NCBI GenBank assembly: GCA_002682825.1
Contig: NOKP01000033.1
Location: forward strand, 434,001 to 498,000
Direction: 5' to 3'
Source: Neonectria sp. B-13
Taxonomy: Eukaryota > Ascomycota > Sordariomycetes > Hypocreales > Nectriaceae
DNA length: 64,000 nt
How positions within the stretch are numbered: the first letter of the stretch is position 1; each line of letters begins with the position of its first letter. Of the stretch, positions 36,586 to 48,064 are shown one piece after another. The position numbers and the translations under genes are program-made. The notes beneath the pieces were generated by a model. It was not told the origin of the DNA. It saw only the letters and a program-made list of their open reading frames with translations, and ran no database searches.

Positions 36586-37750
36586 ATGGCAACATCCCCG
36601 AAGATCAAGGTTGTTCGCCTTGTTTCTGTGCACTACCAACACTCCCAACTGGAAACTGCCGCCCAGTTTCTCAGCGACTTTGGCCTCGTTGAAGTGTCTC
36701 GAGAAGGCAGTCGCATCTATTTTGGCGGATTCGGGGCCGACGCCTACATATACGTCGCCGAACAGGCCCCAGGCCCTCGTCGCGCTTTTGTTGGAGGGAC
36801 CTGGGCCGTCGAGTCAAGGAAAGACCTCCTAATTGCGGTGGCCCACCCGGATGCGTCCAAGATTGAGAACGAGACTGGGCCTGGCGGGGGTGAGAGAGTG
36901 AGCATCACCGATCCGAATGGTTATCGTGTCAGCTTCGTCTATGGCCAGACGTTGCGCGAGGATTCTAGCATCGAAGGGACGGATCGAATCATTGGTGGCG
37001 AGCAGCCAGTGCTGAATCTAGCCGTCGAAAAACCGAGGCAAGGCAAGTTCCGCAGGTTCAATTCTGGGCCGAGTCCAGTTCATAAACTGGGCCACTACGG
37101 GTATATTGTTCCGCAAACCATGTATCAGGGCACGCTTCAGTGGTACACGAGTCTCATGAACCTGGTACCCACTGATGCTGTCTTTGACCCAGAGACTGGA
37201 AGCGATACGACCTGTTTCATGCACATTGATCTTGGAATGACGTATACGGATCATCACGTAGGTGTCTCTCATGGTTGAGGGAGCCCCTGCTCACAGCAAC
37301 TCAGAGTTTCTTCCTGGGCGCGAATCCGACCGGCAAGCCGGCATTTGTGCACCATTCTAGCTTTGAAGTCAATGACTTGGATACACAAGCCCTCGGTCAC
37401 AAGTGGCTGGTTGAAAAAGGGTACACCAACTGCTGGGGTATCGGTAGACACGTCTTGGGGAGCCAGATCTTTGACTACTGGTGAGTTCTGTTTCCTACCA
37501 CATTTCATCGGAGTCTACGCAGAAATGGATTGAACGCCACGCTTACCAGTGGTTATTTTATACCAGGTTTGACACCTCGGGCAATATCCTCGAGCACTAT
37601 TCTGACGGAGACTTGGTCAACCAAATGACTCCCTTTACCCGGGCACCAGAGGCCCCGGACACGCTGTACATCTGGGGTCCCAACATTCCACTTGGTTTTT
37701 TGACGGGAAATGCTGCAGATGCAGGCAAAGACGCTCCAGCTCCGCAATGA
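36586..37750 (+). CDS. Type I extradiol (glyoxalase-fold) ring-cleavage dioxygenase, 343 aa
   Basis: An Fe(II)-dependent dioxygenase of the vicinal-oxygen-chelate superfamily, related to catechol 2,3-dioxygenase and 2,3-dihydroxybiphenyl 1,2-dioxygenase. It would open a catechol ring next to the hydroxyls (meta cleavage). Exons are 36586-37257, 37305-37480 and 37567-37750, with introns of 47 and 86 nt. The two-domain layout is visible: the N-terminal module (residues ~8-125, ending SITDPNGYRVSFVYG) lacks metal ligands. The C-terminal module carries the 2-His-1-Glu set: His170 in KLGHYGYIV, His240 (or 241) in FVHHSSFEVNDLD, and Glu292 in SGNILEHYSDGD. The length matches the family. It stands between the FAH-fold gene (divergent) and the second flavoprotein. 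The catechol substrate is unknown. Confidence 0.92.
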
Positions 37751-38015
37751 TGAGAGGATCAACTAGCGTTTCGATGCAGCATTTGCGTAACACTAAGGGA
37801 GATGGTGGCTCCTTTCTATGCTTTGGGAATGTAAACTATGAGAAGAAGCGGAGCAGTTGATACTATATAGCTCTATGACATGCGAGTTTGGATCTAGTGA
37901 GATCTTTGTCCAATTTCAACAGGCAGCCTACTCATTTAGCCAAGCTAGCCCTGCCGGGTAGAGACAGCACGGCATTTACAGGCGATGCCGGCCCAGGTCC
38001 AGCCCGGTCACGGAA

Positions 38016-39788
38016 ATGCCCCGAAGCTCTATGCAACTGCGGGGTTTGATTCGCAAAGTCAGGGCAGAATATGAAGATTGTAGCTATAGGCCTACGCTCG
38101 AGCATCTTGTTCCCGAATACCAACATACTACCACAGCCTGTCGTCAGGAAAACTTGCAAGTTACTGTCCTCGAGAGCACTCCAGAGCTGGCCCCTGTACG
38201 TACGCCTTCCACTCAGAGGTGCAAACCATGACACATGAATATGTGCTCTGAAACCAGGCTCTAGTGTTGCTGATTCTTGGCATGCATCAGGTTGGTGCAG
38301 GCATTCAAATACCACCCAATGCGGCTCGAGTTGCTCAGCGGTTGCGGATCTTGCAACAACTCATCGAAAAGAGTGTAGTGCTCGACTCCATCCAATATCT
38401 GAGATACGCAAATGGGAAAATTCTCTTCACGATGGAGGGAGGCAAAACCATGGTTGACAAGTTTGGCGATAAGTGGATGTGAGTCAGAACATGTATTTCA
38501 TCTACGGAGCACCATTTCGTGTCGTGGTTCATGAGACTAATTCAGATGCATCGAATGAAGGGTAGTCGGCCGTCCTGACTACTACCAAGTGTTATGGGAC
38601 GCTGCCAGAGAGGCAAGAGCAGAGATTCGCCTGGGAGCGGAGGTCGAAGATGTTGATTTCGACACCACAAGCGCTCGACTGAAAGGAGGTGAGACCGTCA
38701 GGGCGGATGTAATCGTTGGTGCAGATGGTGAGCATCCGGGTCAAACGCTGGCCAAGTCTCTCTATCGTGCCAAGCAGTCATACCATCACACCTTTGCGTT
38801 GATACTAACCATTTCAAGGTCTATGGTCCCGTTCTCGAGATCAGTTGTTGGGTACAGAATCGCCACCGTCCCAGACAGGGGACCTTGCCTATCGCGGAAT
38901 CGTGACCCGAGAGCAACTACCAGGCCTTGGCGATCCACGCATCGACGAGCTCACACACGACAAGTCTGTCAAATGTCGGATGGGTCCAGAAGACACTGTG
39001 TTTTATTATGCCCGCTTGGGGGGGGGATTATTCAAGTTGGTGCTCATACGGCCGGACGATCTTTCCAAGGATGTTCGACAAGCCCCGGGGGAATTAGATG
39101 AGATGAGGGCTTGCTTTGAGGGTTGGGATGAGAGGTAAGATTACCCATGGTTGGTTGAAGTCTGTTGGGTTCAGTCCCGTTTGACACGTCATAGGCTGGC
39201 CAAGATCATTTCTTGTACTCCATCGGTACTAAAATGGAAGCTGTGCCACCATGAAGAACTAGAGTCTTGGACAAAGGTATTATAGCGTCAGAGCGTCGTT
39301 CGATCATATGTGTTTACGTGAAATACAGGGCGCTGTCGTCCTGCTCGGAGATGCATGCCATCCGACCTTGCCATATCAAGCTCAGGGTGCGACAATGGTT
39401 GCTGAAGATGGAGCTGTTCTCGGTAACTTGCTGGGCCTCCTGGATAGATCTGAGCTCCGCGGTACCAGGAAGAAGAATCAATTGAAGCAGATACTGCAGC
39501 TGTACGAATATCTTCGTAAGACGCGGACCACTACCAATGTGCAAGGTGCGGCCTCGAACCAGCTCTCATATCACCTCCCAAACGGGCCACTCCAAGAAGC
39601 AAGAGACACTGCCCTTATCCCGTCCTGGAGGTCATCTTTCAGGTGCAGGGTACCATTTTGCTGATTCGGATTACATGCGTTCTGTGCTGTCTTTTGACTC
39701 TGTTAACGACTGCATCAAGGCTTTTGAGAAGTGGAGTGTCCAACAAACTCGTGGCTCAGGAGGACCAGAAACCTCCACCAGACTGTGA
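38016..39788 (+). pseudogene. Salicylate-hydroxylase-like FAD monooxygenase, apparently damaged at both ends
   Basis: The central part is an excellent match to FAD-dependent salicylate 1-monooxygenase-like enzymes. Coding blocks are about 38016-38195, 38291-38478, 38561-38727, 38819-39134, 39195-39276 and from 39329 on. They give TVLESTPELAP, VGAGIQIPPNAARV, DYYQVLWDAAREA, VRADVIVGADGLWSR, GDLAYRGIV, LVLIRPDDL, and GAVVLLGDACHPTLPYQAQG. Two faults stand out. Upstream of CRQENLQVTVLES no GxGxxG FAD fingerprint can be found in any frame; an ATG at 38071 gives MKIVAIG but in another frame. At the C-terminus the frame ends at 39663, while a family-like tail (YHFADSDYMRSVL ... to 39788) continues one base out of frame near 39610-39650. 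It may be a decaying gene, or these may be assembly errors. Confidence 0.65.
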
Positions 39789-40290
39789 GGAGCCGCTGTA
39801 TTCTGTAAAAATCGCGTTCAAGGTGGTTATACTTCAATTCCACATTTGTATTGATGTCGATTGTGGTTGAGTCTTTGCCGGTTGTGTCAATCATTTCAAA
39901 TAAACAACGCAATGCTATCCATATAAGACGTGTCAGATTGCAGATCGTGATGTCTTTATACAAACATGTCTAGCCAGTTCAATTAGAACAGCGAGAGGTC
40001 TAACTAACATATATCCGATACTAAGGTGACATGATGCATCCGAAGTTGATCTATTCATTTGCTTGTATTTTCCCAGGTCTTCGCTCATCCCTTTGGATGC
40101 TCGTCGTAATTACTCTAACAGTTCCCCTGCCGAGGGTATTATGATCGCCCGCTGTTGTACCCTCATATGCTTCAAGATACGGCGCAAGATTTACCCTTAA
40201 CGTAGTGATCTTCTACTGTCTCTAACTAACTGATGTTGTCAAATTAGAAGCGGCATGCCAATAGTGATATAACACCTTGGCCCCGGAAGC
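39789..40290. other. Intergenic, no feature seen
   Basis: About 500 bp between the 3' ends of the flavoprotein and the regulator on the opposite strand. No open frame or motif is supported. Confidence 0.6.
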
Positions 40291-42244
40291 TCAAGTACTT
40301 GGTTTCTGCTTCCAACCCACCTCCAGTGTGAATAAGGCGCGGAAGCCGTCTGGGGAAAAGTCAAATCCATCATCCAGTGTCATGCTACCTTCAAATCCAC
40401 TCTCGTCAAAGGTTTGGAATCCAACGTCCGCCTTTGTTGATTTTTCTGAAAGTGGTGTGTCCCGAGGAGATTGGGTTGTGGATGAGATAGATCTTGTTGT
40501 TTCAGTATCAGCCATCGCGTTGTGACAACTTTGCTCGCTGAGGCTGTGAAAGATACCGTTTCCCGGCAAGAGAGAAGATTCTTTGCCGCTCTCGTCGGGT
40601 GATGACGACGATCCGCAACCTGCGAGCTTGGAAACAGCCCACTCCATAACATCCCGTGCGAGATTGGCAGGCTGATAAGTTTCCCCCAGCATCTCTATCA
40701 CCTCTGTGCACTGGCGATATGCCTCAAACTCTGCTTGTTTTTCCGCCTCCAGGTTCCCATTGAGCCTTTGAAGGTGGACTCCAGCGGCGGCGATGATTGC
40801 CATGAGCGCCGAGTTGGAAAAATACCGGCAAAGTCCAGTCTCATGCGCCTCGCTAGTCATGTCCGAAATATGCAGAGCGGCTTCCAGCATGCAGATCCTT
40901 GCGGTCTCTCGATCAAGTATTGACTGTGTGGGAGGGGACATGAAGGTGGTTCTTTCAATGGCCAGCAGAATATATTGGTATATCATGTGTAGAGTCTACC
41001 CAATTCCTTTTGTCTCCTCTCATCTCCGGATTGGGTGCAAATGGCCCATGATTTAGGTGGTAGTCGTCTTGAGTCATCTCAATTTCGAAATCGTCGTCTG
41101 TGAGCATCGAAACGTTGTATTCCGCATCTCTGATCCGAGGGAGCCGCTTCATCTCGAGGGAGGTGATTTGATCCCGGATAAAACAAGCCCACCAGAGTCT
41201 GCGCCGTAACTTTCTGTCTTTGGAGTATCGTGAACTGTCAACTGAGTCTTGGTGAAGTCCAGCCGCGAATGCCTGCGAGACGGCGACATCAATCCAATAC
41301 CACGCATTCCTGTGCTCTTCTGTAGTATCAGTATCATACCAGAGAGACATGAGCAAGAGCCCCTGTACGAGAACCAGGCGATCGGATTCACAATTGAAAT
41401 CGTATAATAACTGCGGTTTGGTTATTAAGGCTGCTAACATGAAGAATACTGGGGAACGAAGTCGGAAAAGTTGTCTCAGGGCTTTCTTTCGTGCAGTAAA
41501 CCCAGCTGCTCTCAAGTACTTCATGTTGACATGTGCAGCTCCAGCAAACAAGATGGCCTGAAAGAGAAACAAGCTGATTTAGCCCGATTTCCCGTCACCG
41601 ACGTCTAGTATTTGGAGAAAATGACCGAGGTCCAGGACCGGCATGTATGGGTAGGTAAACTCAAAGTTGGACCGAAGCAGGGCGTTTTGACAACCGATAT
41701 CTGGCAAGCTCAGCGCACCCTTGTATAATAGATATACAGCGTTGCTGGGTTGTATTCGCGCCGGTAGCGGTGTAATGAAGGCCTGGAGATGTATGCTGGG
41801 CTGATTACCAAACGTTCCCGGGTCAAATGAGGACGAGCATGGTGTAGGCTCAAATGTCTTAGTCGATAACCCACAAGCTTCATGGCTGCCATGAACATGT
41901 TTAGGTAGTGGTTTGACGCGGGGGGTCCTGTCCACGGCTCAGCGAGATTCTCGTATACCCTCATCAAGCAAAGAAACGGCTGTGTTTTGCCCCAAGCCAA
42001 CAGGGTGCACCATGTAGAGGGGGACAAACCTTGCAGCCCGGCCGACGACAACGCATTCAGAGTCGCTCCATTTGCAATTACCACAAGGCCATCTCTCGCT
42101 AGCGTCGCATCTAACTTTTCGCGTTCTGCATGAGAGGCATGCTCGGGCTGCCCTTCTTCTTCCTTTGGTGAGTTTAGGTGACCGAGGTTGAACTGGGGAT
42201 GGACTTCTGCAATCTTGCAAGACAGGAAGGTGTATCATATCCAT
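40291..42244 (-). pseudogene. Zn2Cys6 transcription factor, probably disrupted
   Basis: Exon 1 (42244-42030) carries a good Zn2Cys6 domain with Cys36, 39, 46, 54, 57 and 64 (RACLSCRTRKVRC ... PCGNC). A 102 nt intron (42029-41928) joins it to FITPLPARI and TYPYMPVLDL, typical of fungal regulators of the CTF1 type. A TAA at 41579-41581 then interrupts just before ISLFLFQAILFAGAAHV. A 45 nt intron ending TTTCAG could remove it, but would also remove residues usually conserved. Near 41000-41010 the frame ending EMRGDKRNW stops, and the C-terminal part (TLHMIYQYILLAIERTT and on, to 40291) resumes in another frame. The ~90-100 residues normally lying between these blocks are missing. Deletion plus frameshift is the simplest reading. 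Upstream of 42244 the frame has only a GTG. Confidence 0.65.
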
Positions 42245-43657
42245 TGGTGAGCCAATGGTAGTGATTCCATCGGTGGCTACCAGTCGGGTTGGTGCGGATT
42301 TGATTTGAATTGGCGTCTCAAGATACACTAATAGACAATGTAATGGACACCGAGGCTTCCGTAAAAAGTCAAAAACACCAAGTGCATCAAATTACTCGAG
42401 CCATATGGAGCCCACACTAGTCGGCAATTCCTCCCCGAATTACACGGTTGGCCTTTATAGATCCAAAACTAACTTCCTTTCCCGTACTTACCTCTTTACT
42501 ACGTTTGAGGTCAGTTATCTTGGGTTCAGGAATAGCAAATTGCCAAGCATCAGGGTATTGCGTGGAAATAGGGGCCAACGGCCGGAAAGTCGCCATTGCA
42601 CTACTAGTGGACTCAAATGTTTTTGCCCAGTGGGGACGGCATTCGCGGTAGAGCCGCGCCTCTCACATGTCAAAGTTAGAAGAAACAGCGCCAGCTACCC
42701 CGAGCGGAGCAGCCTGTTGCGCCGAGCCTCCTCCACTTGAGGAACTGGATGATGCCATATAATCAAATTTGGTAAGGAAGAAACTGTAATTTTATATAAC
42801 TTAGAATTACAGAGACATGTTCCAGGTTCTCTAGAAATACAGGGTAGTCAGGAACCGCGACATAGGTCAGCTAAAGCATGCAATGCTGGCAATTTTAAAC
42901 TTGCTTGATGATATTTATAAAGACTTGATTTGATAGTGTGATAAAACTCTAACTCCCGGCTAACCCTATCAATCAGTCTTGCGCCCCTCCTCAGATCAAA
43001 TCACGAGACCGATGCTGTTTCTGGAATGTTGGGCGAGTCCCGCACCAGAATGCGAGTTCGAGCTGATGTCCTTTGCAAGGCAAAAACCACGTCAACAGGG
43101 ACTTGTCGCGCTGTTGCGTCCGGTCGGGCTTTAGGACCTGGCTGAGTCAGTACTGGCCCTCGATCGAACTAGTGGTCAGGCGTCTCGCTGTTGTCCAAGA
43201 TACACGTGTGGAGGCTGCAGCGACGCAGGGTTACAAGTTTGGGAGCTGAGTAGTCAAGCTTTTCATGGAATACCACTGTCCACTATAGTGGGATGCGCAT
43301 TACATGCCCACACTTATGGTGCCGTAGTGTTTGACCATGGTATCTGTGGCATCTAGGTCATCTGCTACAGATTCAAGGAAGAGCCGTAGTTATAGAAACA
43401 CTACGATGGGGGCCTGGGTTGGTGTTCTTTAGAGCCAACGAACATGCTGGCTCTGTGAAGCCGTGTTGAAACTAGCCGCATGTCGTCTCCTGTCAGACGA
43501 AACTGGTATGTTGGTCTAGACAGTTCGTTTGAATCCAGACTATGCATCTAGCAACAGTTCCTTTAAACCTAAGAGCCAAGACAATCTTGTTCAACATGAA
43601 GGGATCTTTTGTGGCATATGAAAACGGTTCTGAGGTAATGACAGGACCAATGCTTTT
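42245..43657. other. 1.4 kb intergenic region, no gene supported
   Basis: Composition is balanced to mildly A+T-rich. Short open frames at 42405-42740 have no domain. The end nearest 42244 should hold the promoter of the regulator on the minus strand. Nothing else is recognised. Confidence 0.55.
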
Positions 43658-45922
43658 TTAAGATAATGCTAGGTCCCCGTGATGAAACCGCCACTCACTC
43701 ACTAGAATAGAAGACCAGAGAGTTTGCATCTCTGGATCCGGAAAGAACCAATCCCCTTCAAATCTTCCTTCGAGGAGCTGATTAAGCCCGTCGCCACCGC
43801 CTGTCTCGGAGCTTGTCGATATATACGCTTCAGCGAAGCCATAGAGACACTTGCAAAAGTCGAATGGCCGTTTGCAGGAATCTACTAGGCTACTGGTCTG
43901 CTCCAAGATATCCAAGGAAGATTTGAGTAAGGATAAATCGTCGTGATCAGAGTTTGCAGTACAATGAAGGAACGTGACGATAAACGGGGTTAATGAGGTG
44001 TAAATATGAGCCCTGGATTACGTCAGCCGTTTTCTTTTCTCTTTCTATTCTCCGAATGGCGCATCAGCACTCACCATACTGCAAAGAGCGCCATTGACTC
44101 GCGACCCAGCAGCGTATACCGAGCATGTACCTCAGCATGAGCCTGCAAACCCTTCTTCGCTGCCGCGTAGCAGGGGATAACGATCGTGTTTGGGAGTCCC
44201 GATAGATCGACCGCGCGGTAGACAAGGGTAAGCGCGGAGTAGTACACGACGTCAGCTGGACCAAAGGTGTTGTCGAAAACATGTTTTTGATACGCTTGGG
44301 AACTATCGAGTTGGTGCCACGATTCACGCCAATCAGCAAGCTGATTCATCAACGTATCCACGATGACTCGTCTCTCCGCGACGCTTCTTTTTCGTGATGC
44401 TGGTGAGTAAAGAGCCTGGTAGACCTGAGCTTGTATTTTCATAAACTCAATCAATATAAACAAGGATCGGTCCCAAGGTTGGCGACCAGGGTCATCGGAG
44501 ATGGTGTACGGTTCAACGTCAACGTCCATGTCTTGAATTGTGGAGGCTCGTCCGAGGCTGAGGACCAGGCTTTTGTCCAAGTAGTAAACATGCCAGAATA
44601 GACGACGGACTTGACTCGCTTTATCTGGTGGTAATGCAGCTACGACGTGCTCGCGGTGGTATCCGAGGGCAAGGCAGTGTCTCGCAGCGGTCGAGGATAG
44701 CTTCCACTGAATTGCAAGATCGCCTTGAGTTTGTGCGTTGATTGCCTGTTTACCAAGTTCAGTGACCGATTTTAATGAAAGCTGCCTAATCTCAGTCCGA
44801 CGGGACTTCTGGAAGGTCCAGAGGGAAGTGTAGTTGGGAGGTATACTTGCCGCTATGGAGAGTAATAAACAATGATTGAAGGTAGGGTTCATGTTAACTT
44901 CGTATGTCATCACACCAGCGACGAAAATATCTTTGCAGGTCGATTGAAACTTCTCAATTTCTTCCGAGGAAAAGCCTGGCTGCGGAAAGTATTTCAGAGT
45001 TCTCAAGGCCTTAAAGAGCATGGCGCCCAAAAGCGAGACTTCTCCAACTGAGACGGGATGGACAGGGAAGTATACCTGTCGACATAAGTCCTCAAACTGT
45101 TTGTACTCCAAGATTGGGAAACATAAAACCAGAAGACAGTCTGGCCCTGTTTAAGTTGTCCTTTAGCAAGGGCATTGAGGGTTAGAGGGAATCACCACCT
45201 TTGAGTGTCTGTAGCAAGCGAATGACGAATTCAGATGGGGGCATCATTCCTAGCAGTAATTCAATGCTGTGATCTTGGTTCCAGTCTTGTGCCCGAGGCG
45301 CCTCCTGGGATGCCTTGCCCTCGAGTAGTTTGCGTAGGTCGGGTAACTTGTCAGTGACTTGCGGCGATCCACCGCCGGTTAATGACATAAACTCAGTCAT
45401 ATCGGCGGCAAGTAGAGCTTGATTCCTGAAGGATGACTCACCCTCCAGCGAAGCCAGGTCTACACTACAGGGGCTTTGCCGGGGGGTTAGGATGGTGGCA
45501 GCGGATGGGCTAGTGGCATCGCTTGAAAGTCTCTCGACGCGTTGCTCAAGAGCTGTCACCCTGTCATAAATGGTGCAGAGACTGGCTTGGTCTCGAATAG
45601 GCCTGTATACAGTGAGTACAACCGTGCACCTCTCAAACAGCTTTGCTCACATTGCCGCCCTCTCAACTATTCCTGAACGACGCGCGGCATCCTTAGAGTT
45701 CCCCTGACAGGTTATCTTTGAGGTGATGCAGTTGGAACAAGGACTCTCTCTATGGCAGCGTATCTGCCTCGGTCAACATGATGACCAAGCGGTAGCCGGC
45801 CTAGACTTGAATACCTTGCGAACACGACAGTTTCGGCACTGGCCAGGTTAGCCTTGCTCCCGCTGACGGCTGGAGCTTGGGGGCCTTACAGCCTTGGGAA
45901 CAATATTCATAGATGGGCCCAT
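43658..45922 (-). CDS. Zn2Cys6 transcription factor, intact, 666 aa
   Basis: Six exons read without fault: 45922-45890, 45838-45815, 45763-45651, 45602-45199, 45146-44075 and 44012-43658, totalling 667 codons with the stop. The zinc domain is assembled from three small exons. Cys12, 15, 22, 28, 31 and 38 follow C-x2-C-x6-C-x5-C-x2-C-x6-C (ACRNCRVRKIRC HRESPCSNC). A short coiled coil follows (TALEQRVERLS). The central fungal-specific domain includes ARHCLALGYHRE and RRLFWHVYYLDKSLVLSLGR. The C-terminus ends WRFHHGDLALS. It lies between the broken regulator and the esterase/BVMO pair, so either group could be its target. It is a nuclear DNA-binding activator by family. It is the only one of the three Zn2Cys6 genes here that reads cleanly. 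Confidence 0.9.
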
Positions 45923-46544
45923 TTCGAAATTTCAGCCATGGATGCATGACACGAAACAAGAGAAAGTTGCCGCCCGAGTGTCCAATGATGATTTTATCAC
46001 TCGAGCCGCGAAGCGTGGGTTCCGTGGGTTCCGTCGGACATGCAGGAGATGACAACACGAGTGCCTCGATTACACTTGGCCGTTTGCGGGGTAATTCAAA
46101 GTCGATCGAAGCAATGCTTACCGTCGATCGGCAATTGTTCAGGACCAGTCTCAAGATGGCCCAAGTTCATCGTCTTGAATGGACGAATCATGGTTACCCC
46201 ATGGGGGTTAGGGCCGACTAAGTGGGCACGGTATGTGAAGGATGTCCGGCCTAGACGGGTGACGAGGCAAAGAGGGGTCGGATCAGCTGGGGTAATTAGG
46301 AAATGCCTCGCGGGACAAGATCCAGAGGCATCATCAGCACAGCAGAAAAACCTTATATCCCTTTCCAATTGGGACGGCCGTATTGTCACCTTGTCCCCTA
46401 AAAAATTTGGGTCATCTTGAAATGGTTTTAAATTTTAGATTTCATAAATGAGAAGTAGTTAGATAAATGTATACTAAACATAACTAGCTTACTATAACAC
46501 CCTAAATATGAATCATCTCCTTCTCACAATGCGAAGAATCAGAA
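45923..46544. other. Intergenic, promoter of the 666-aa regulator
   Basis: About 620 bp. Open frames on both strands overlap each other and have no domain. The last ~150 bp before 46544 are A+T-rich and form the 3' flank of the esterase gene. No further feature is seen. Confidence 0.55.
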
Positions 46545-47495
46545 CTACAACTTCCTGATAATACGCTTTCGGCTCTCCTGCACCTCCTGGCTCACTCTGT
46601 GCGTCGGCAAAATTCCATCAAATCCATGTGGAAGACCAGGATACAAGTGGCTTTCAGTCTCAATGCCTGCCTCGACGAATTTCTGAGCGTAGCTGAGGTT
46701 CTCCAGGACAAACAGATCGAACTGACTGGTGCTTAAATAAAGCGGCGGTAGACCTGTAGCATCTTGAAGGCGGCCAGGGGCGGCGAAGAATGGAACATCC
46801 TCGCCTCCGGGAGATGTGCCTAAATAGGCGGTCCAGGCGGTCAGGTTATCATCTGCGTCCCATAGCTTGAAGTCCCCTGGAGCATCTCCACTGGTTCTGT
46901 CATCAAGCATAGGAGACGAGAGAATCTGCCGAGCGATGGGAGGCGATAACTTGACGTCTCTGGCTCGAAGAGTCATGGCTGCAGCTAGGCCTCCTCCTGC
47001 GCTTTCGCCCATGACGGCAATCCGTTTAGGGTCGACATGAAGGGCCTCCGCGCTTTTGTGAAGCCATACCAGACAAGCCCAGCAGTCGTCCAAAGCCGTG
47101 GGATAGCGATGCTCTGGTGCCAGTCTATAGTCAACAGAGAAGGCCTGAACACCTGTCTCCGAAACAATGTCCGAAAGCTGTTGAATGCTGACCTCCGGGC
47201 TGAGAGCGATCAAACCGCCCGCGTGTGCATGGATAACCGCTGCTGAGGGCGCCTTTTGCGTGGCCGCGTCGGCTTTCTTGAAGTGGTAGATGGGCAGCCG
47301 AAAGCCCTCACCATTTGGAACGTGAATAATCTCAAAAATTACATCCGCAGGTATCTTGGGTGGAGGCAATTCGATGGCGGCGGAACGCGCTCTTCGGCCT
47401 TCGACGTCATGCACCTTGAGCTTGGGAACGCCTTGCTGGCTTTGCATGAAGGGTTTGAGAGCGGAAAGAAATTCTTGGTCTACTTCGAGTCCCAT
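46545..47495 (-). CDS. Alpha/beta hydrolase, hormone-sensitive lipase (HSL) family esterase, 316 aa
   Basis: An intronless serine esterase, probably cytosolic since no signal peptide is visible. The catalytic triad is Ser165 in MGESAGGGLA, Asp260 in TSQFDLFV and His290 in LPHGFDG. The oxyanion-hole motif is HAHAGG (residues 89-94), in the place of the usual HGGG of the family, and DYRLAPEHRYPTALDD follows. ATG 47495 was chosen because the frame further upstream has only TTG. It is divergent from the Baeyer-Villiger monooxygenase at 48065. Such pairs commonly hydrolyse the ester made by the monooxygenase. The natural substrate is unknown. Confidence 0.92.
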   Translation of the reverse strand: MGLEVDQEFLSALKPFMQSQQGVPKLKVHDVEGRRARSAAIELPPPKIPADVIFEIIHVPNGEGFRLPIYHFKKADAATQKAPSAAVIHAHAGGLIALSPEVSIQQLSDIVSETGVQAFSVDYRLAPEHRYPTALDDCWACLVWLHKSAEALHVDPKRIAVMGESAGGGLAAAMTLRARDVKLSPPIARQILSSPMLDDRTSGDAPGDFKLWDADDNLTAWTAYLGTSPGGEDVPFFAAPGRLQDATGLPPLYLSTSQFDLFVLENLSYAQKFVEAGIETESHLYPGLPHGFDGILPTHRVSQEVQESRKRIIRKL

Positions 47496-48064
47496 TGTGA
47501 TACTGATAAGCAGGGAAAGTCTTGGGCCACTGGAGTACAAAATAATGCGAATATGGATCTTATTTCTGAATAGGATGCAAACCTTTATGCAGTTCTCATT
47601 GGAGATTCCACCCAAGTCCGCTTCCCAAGCGTTTTGAAGCTAACCTCGACATCACCGGCTTCCGGCGTCAGTTTGCCAAACACCGAGGCCGCTAGTCAAC
47701 CAGTCAAACACCGCGCGTTCCACGGGACGCGAAATTTCCGAAACCCCGCTTGACAACTCACTGTACGTGCCAAAGTCGGTCATTTGCGTCTCGGTTTCTC
47801 GGCAAGGCCGTTGGAAGTCACCGGGTCCGGTGCTGGCTGCCCGTGCGACCCCGTGGGCCGTGGCAACTTGCAAGTGAGCGCGGGTTCCATAGTCAGCTCT
47901 TTGGAGGTTATCAGCTTTTGTATAGGTTTGATCACGTTTGGAGAGCTCATGTAGGCAGCAGCCAAATAATATAAATAAAGCTGGCTCTTTGTCAACATGA
48001 TGCAATCTCAAACAACTCAACCAATTGACTCAATCGTTTTCATCACAAACTCGTTTACACTATC
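47496..48064. promoter_or_regulatory. Divergent promoter of esterase and Baeyer-Villiger monooxygenase
   Basis: A 569 bp shared upstream region. It contains CGAAATTTCCG at 47730-47740, matching the core of the palindrome at 34916-34929 in 10 of 11 positions. An ATAATATAAATAAAG stretch near 47967-47981, about 85-95 bp before the monooxygenase ATG, may be its core promoter. These roles are inferred. Confidence 0.5.

Noticed and set aside
42405..42740. Open frame of 111 aa between the regulators
   Set aside because: No domain or compositional sign of coding; overlaps the expected promoter region.
45801..46420. Frames of 97-126 aa on both strands upstream of the 666-aa regulator
   Set aside because: They overlap each other and the regulator's first exons, whose splice structure gives a complete Zn2Cys6 domain.
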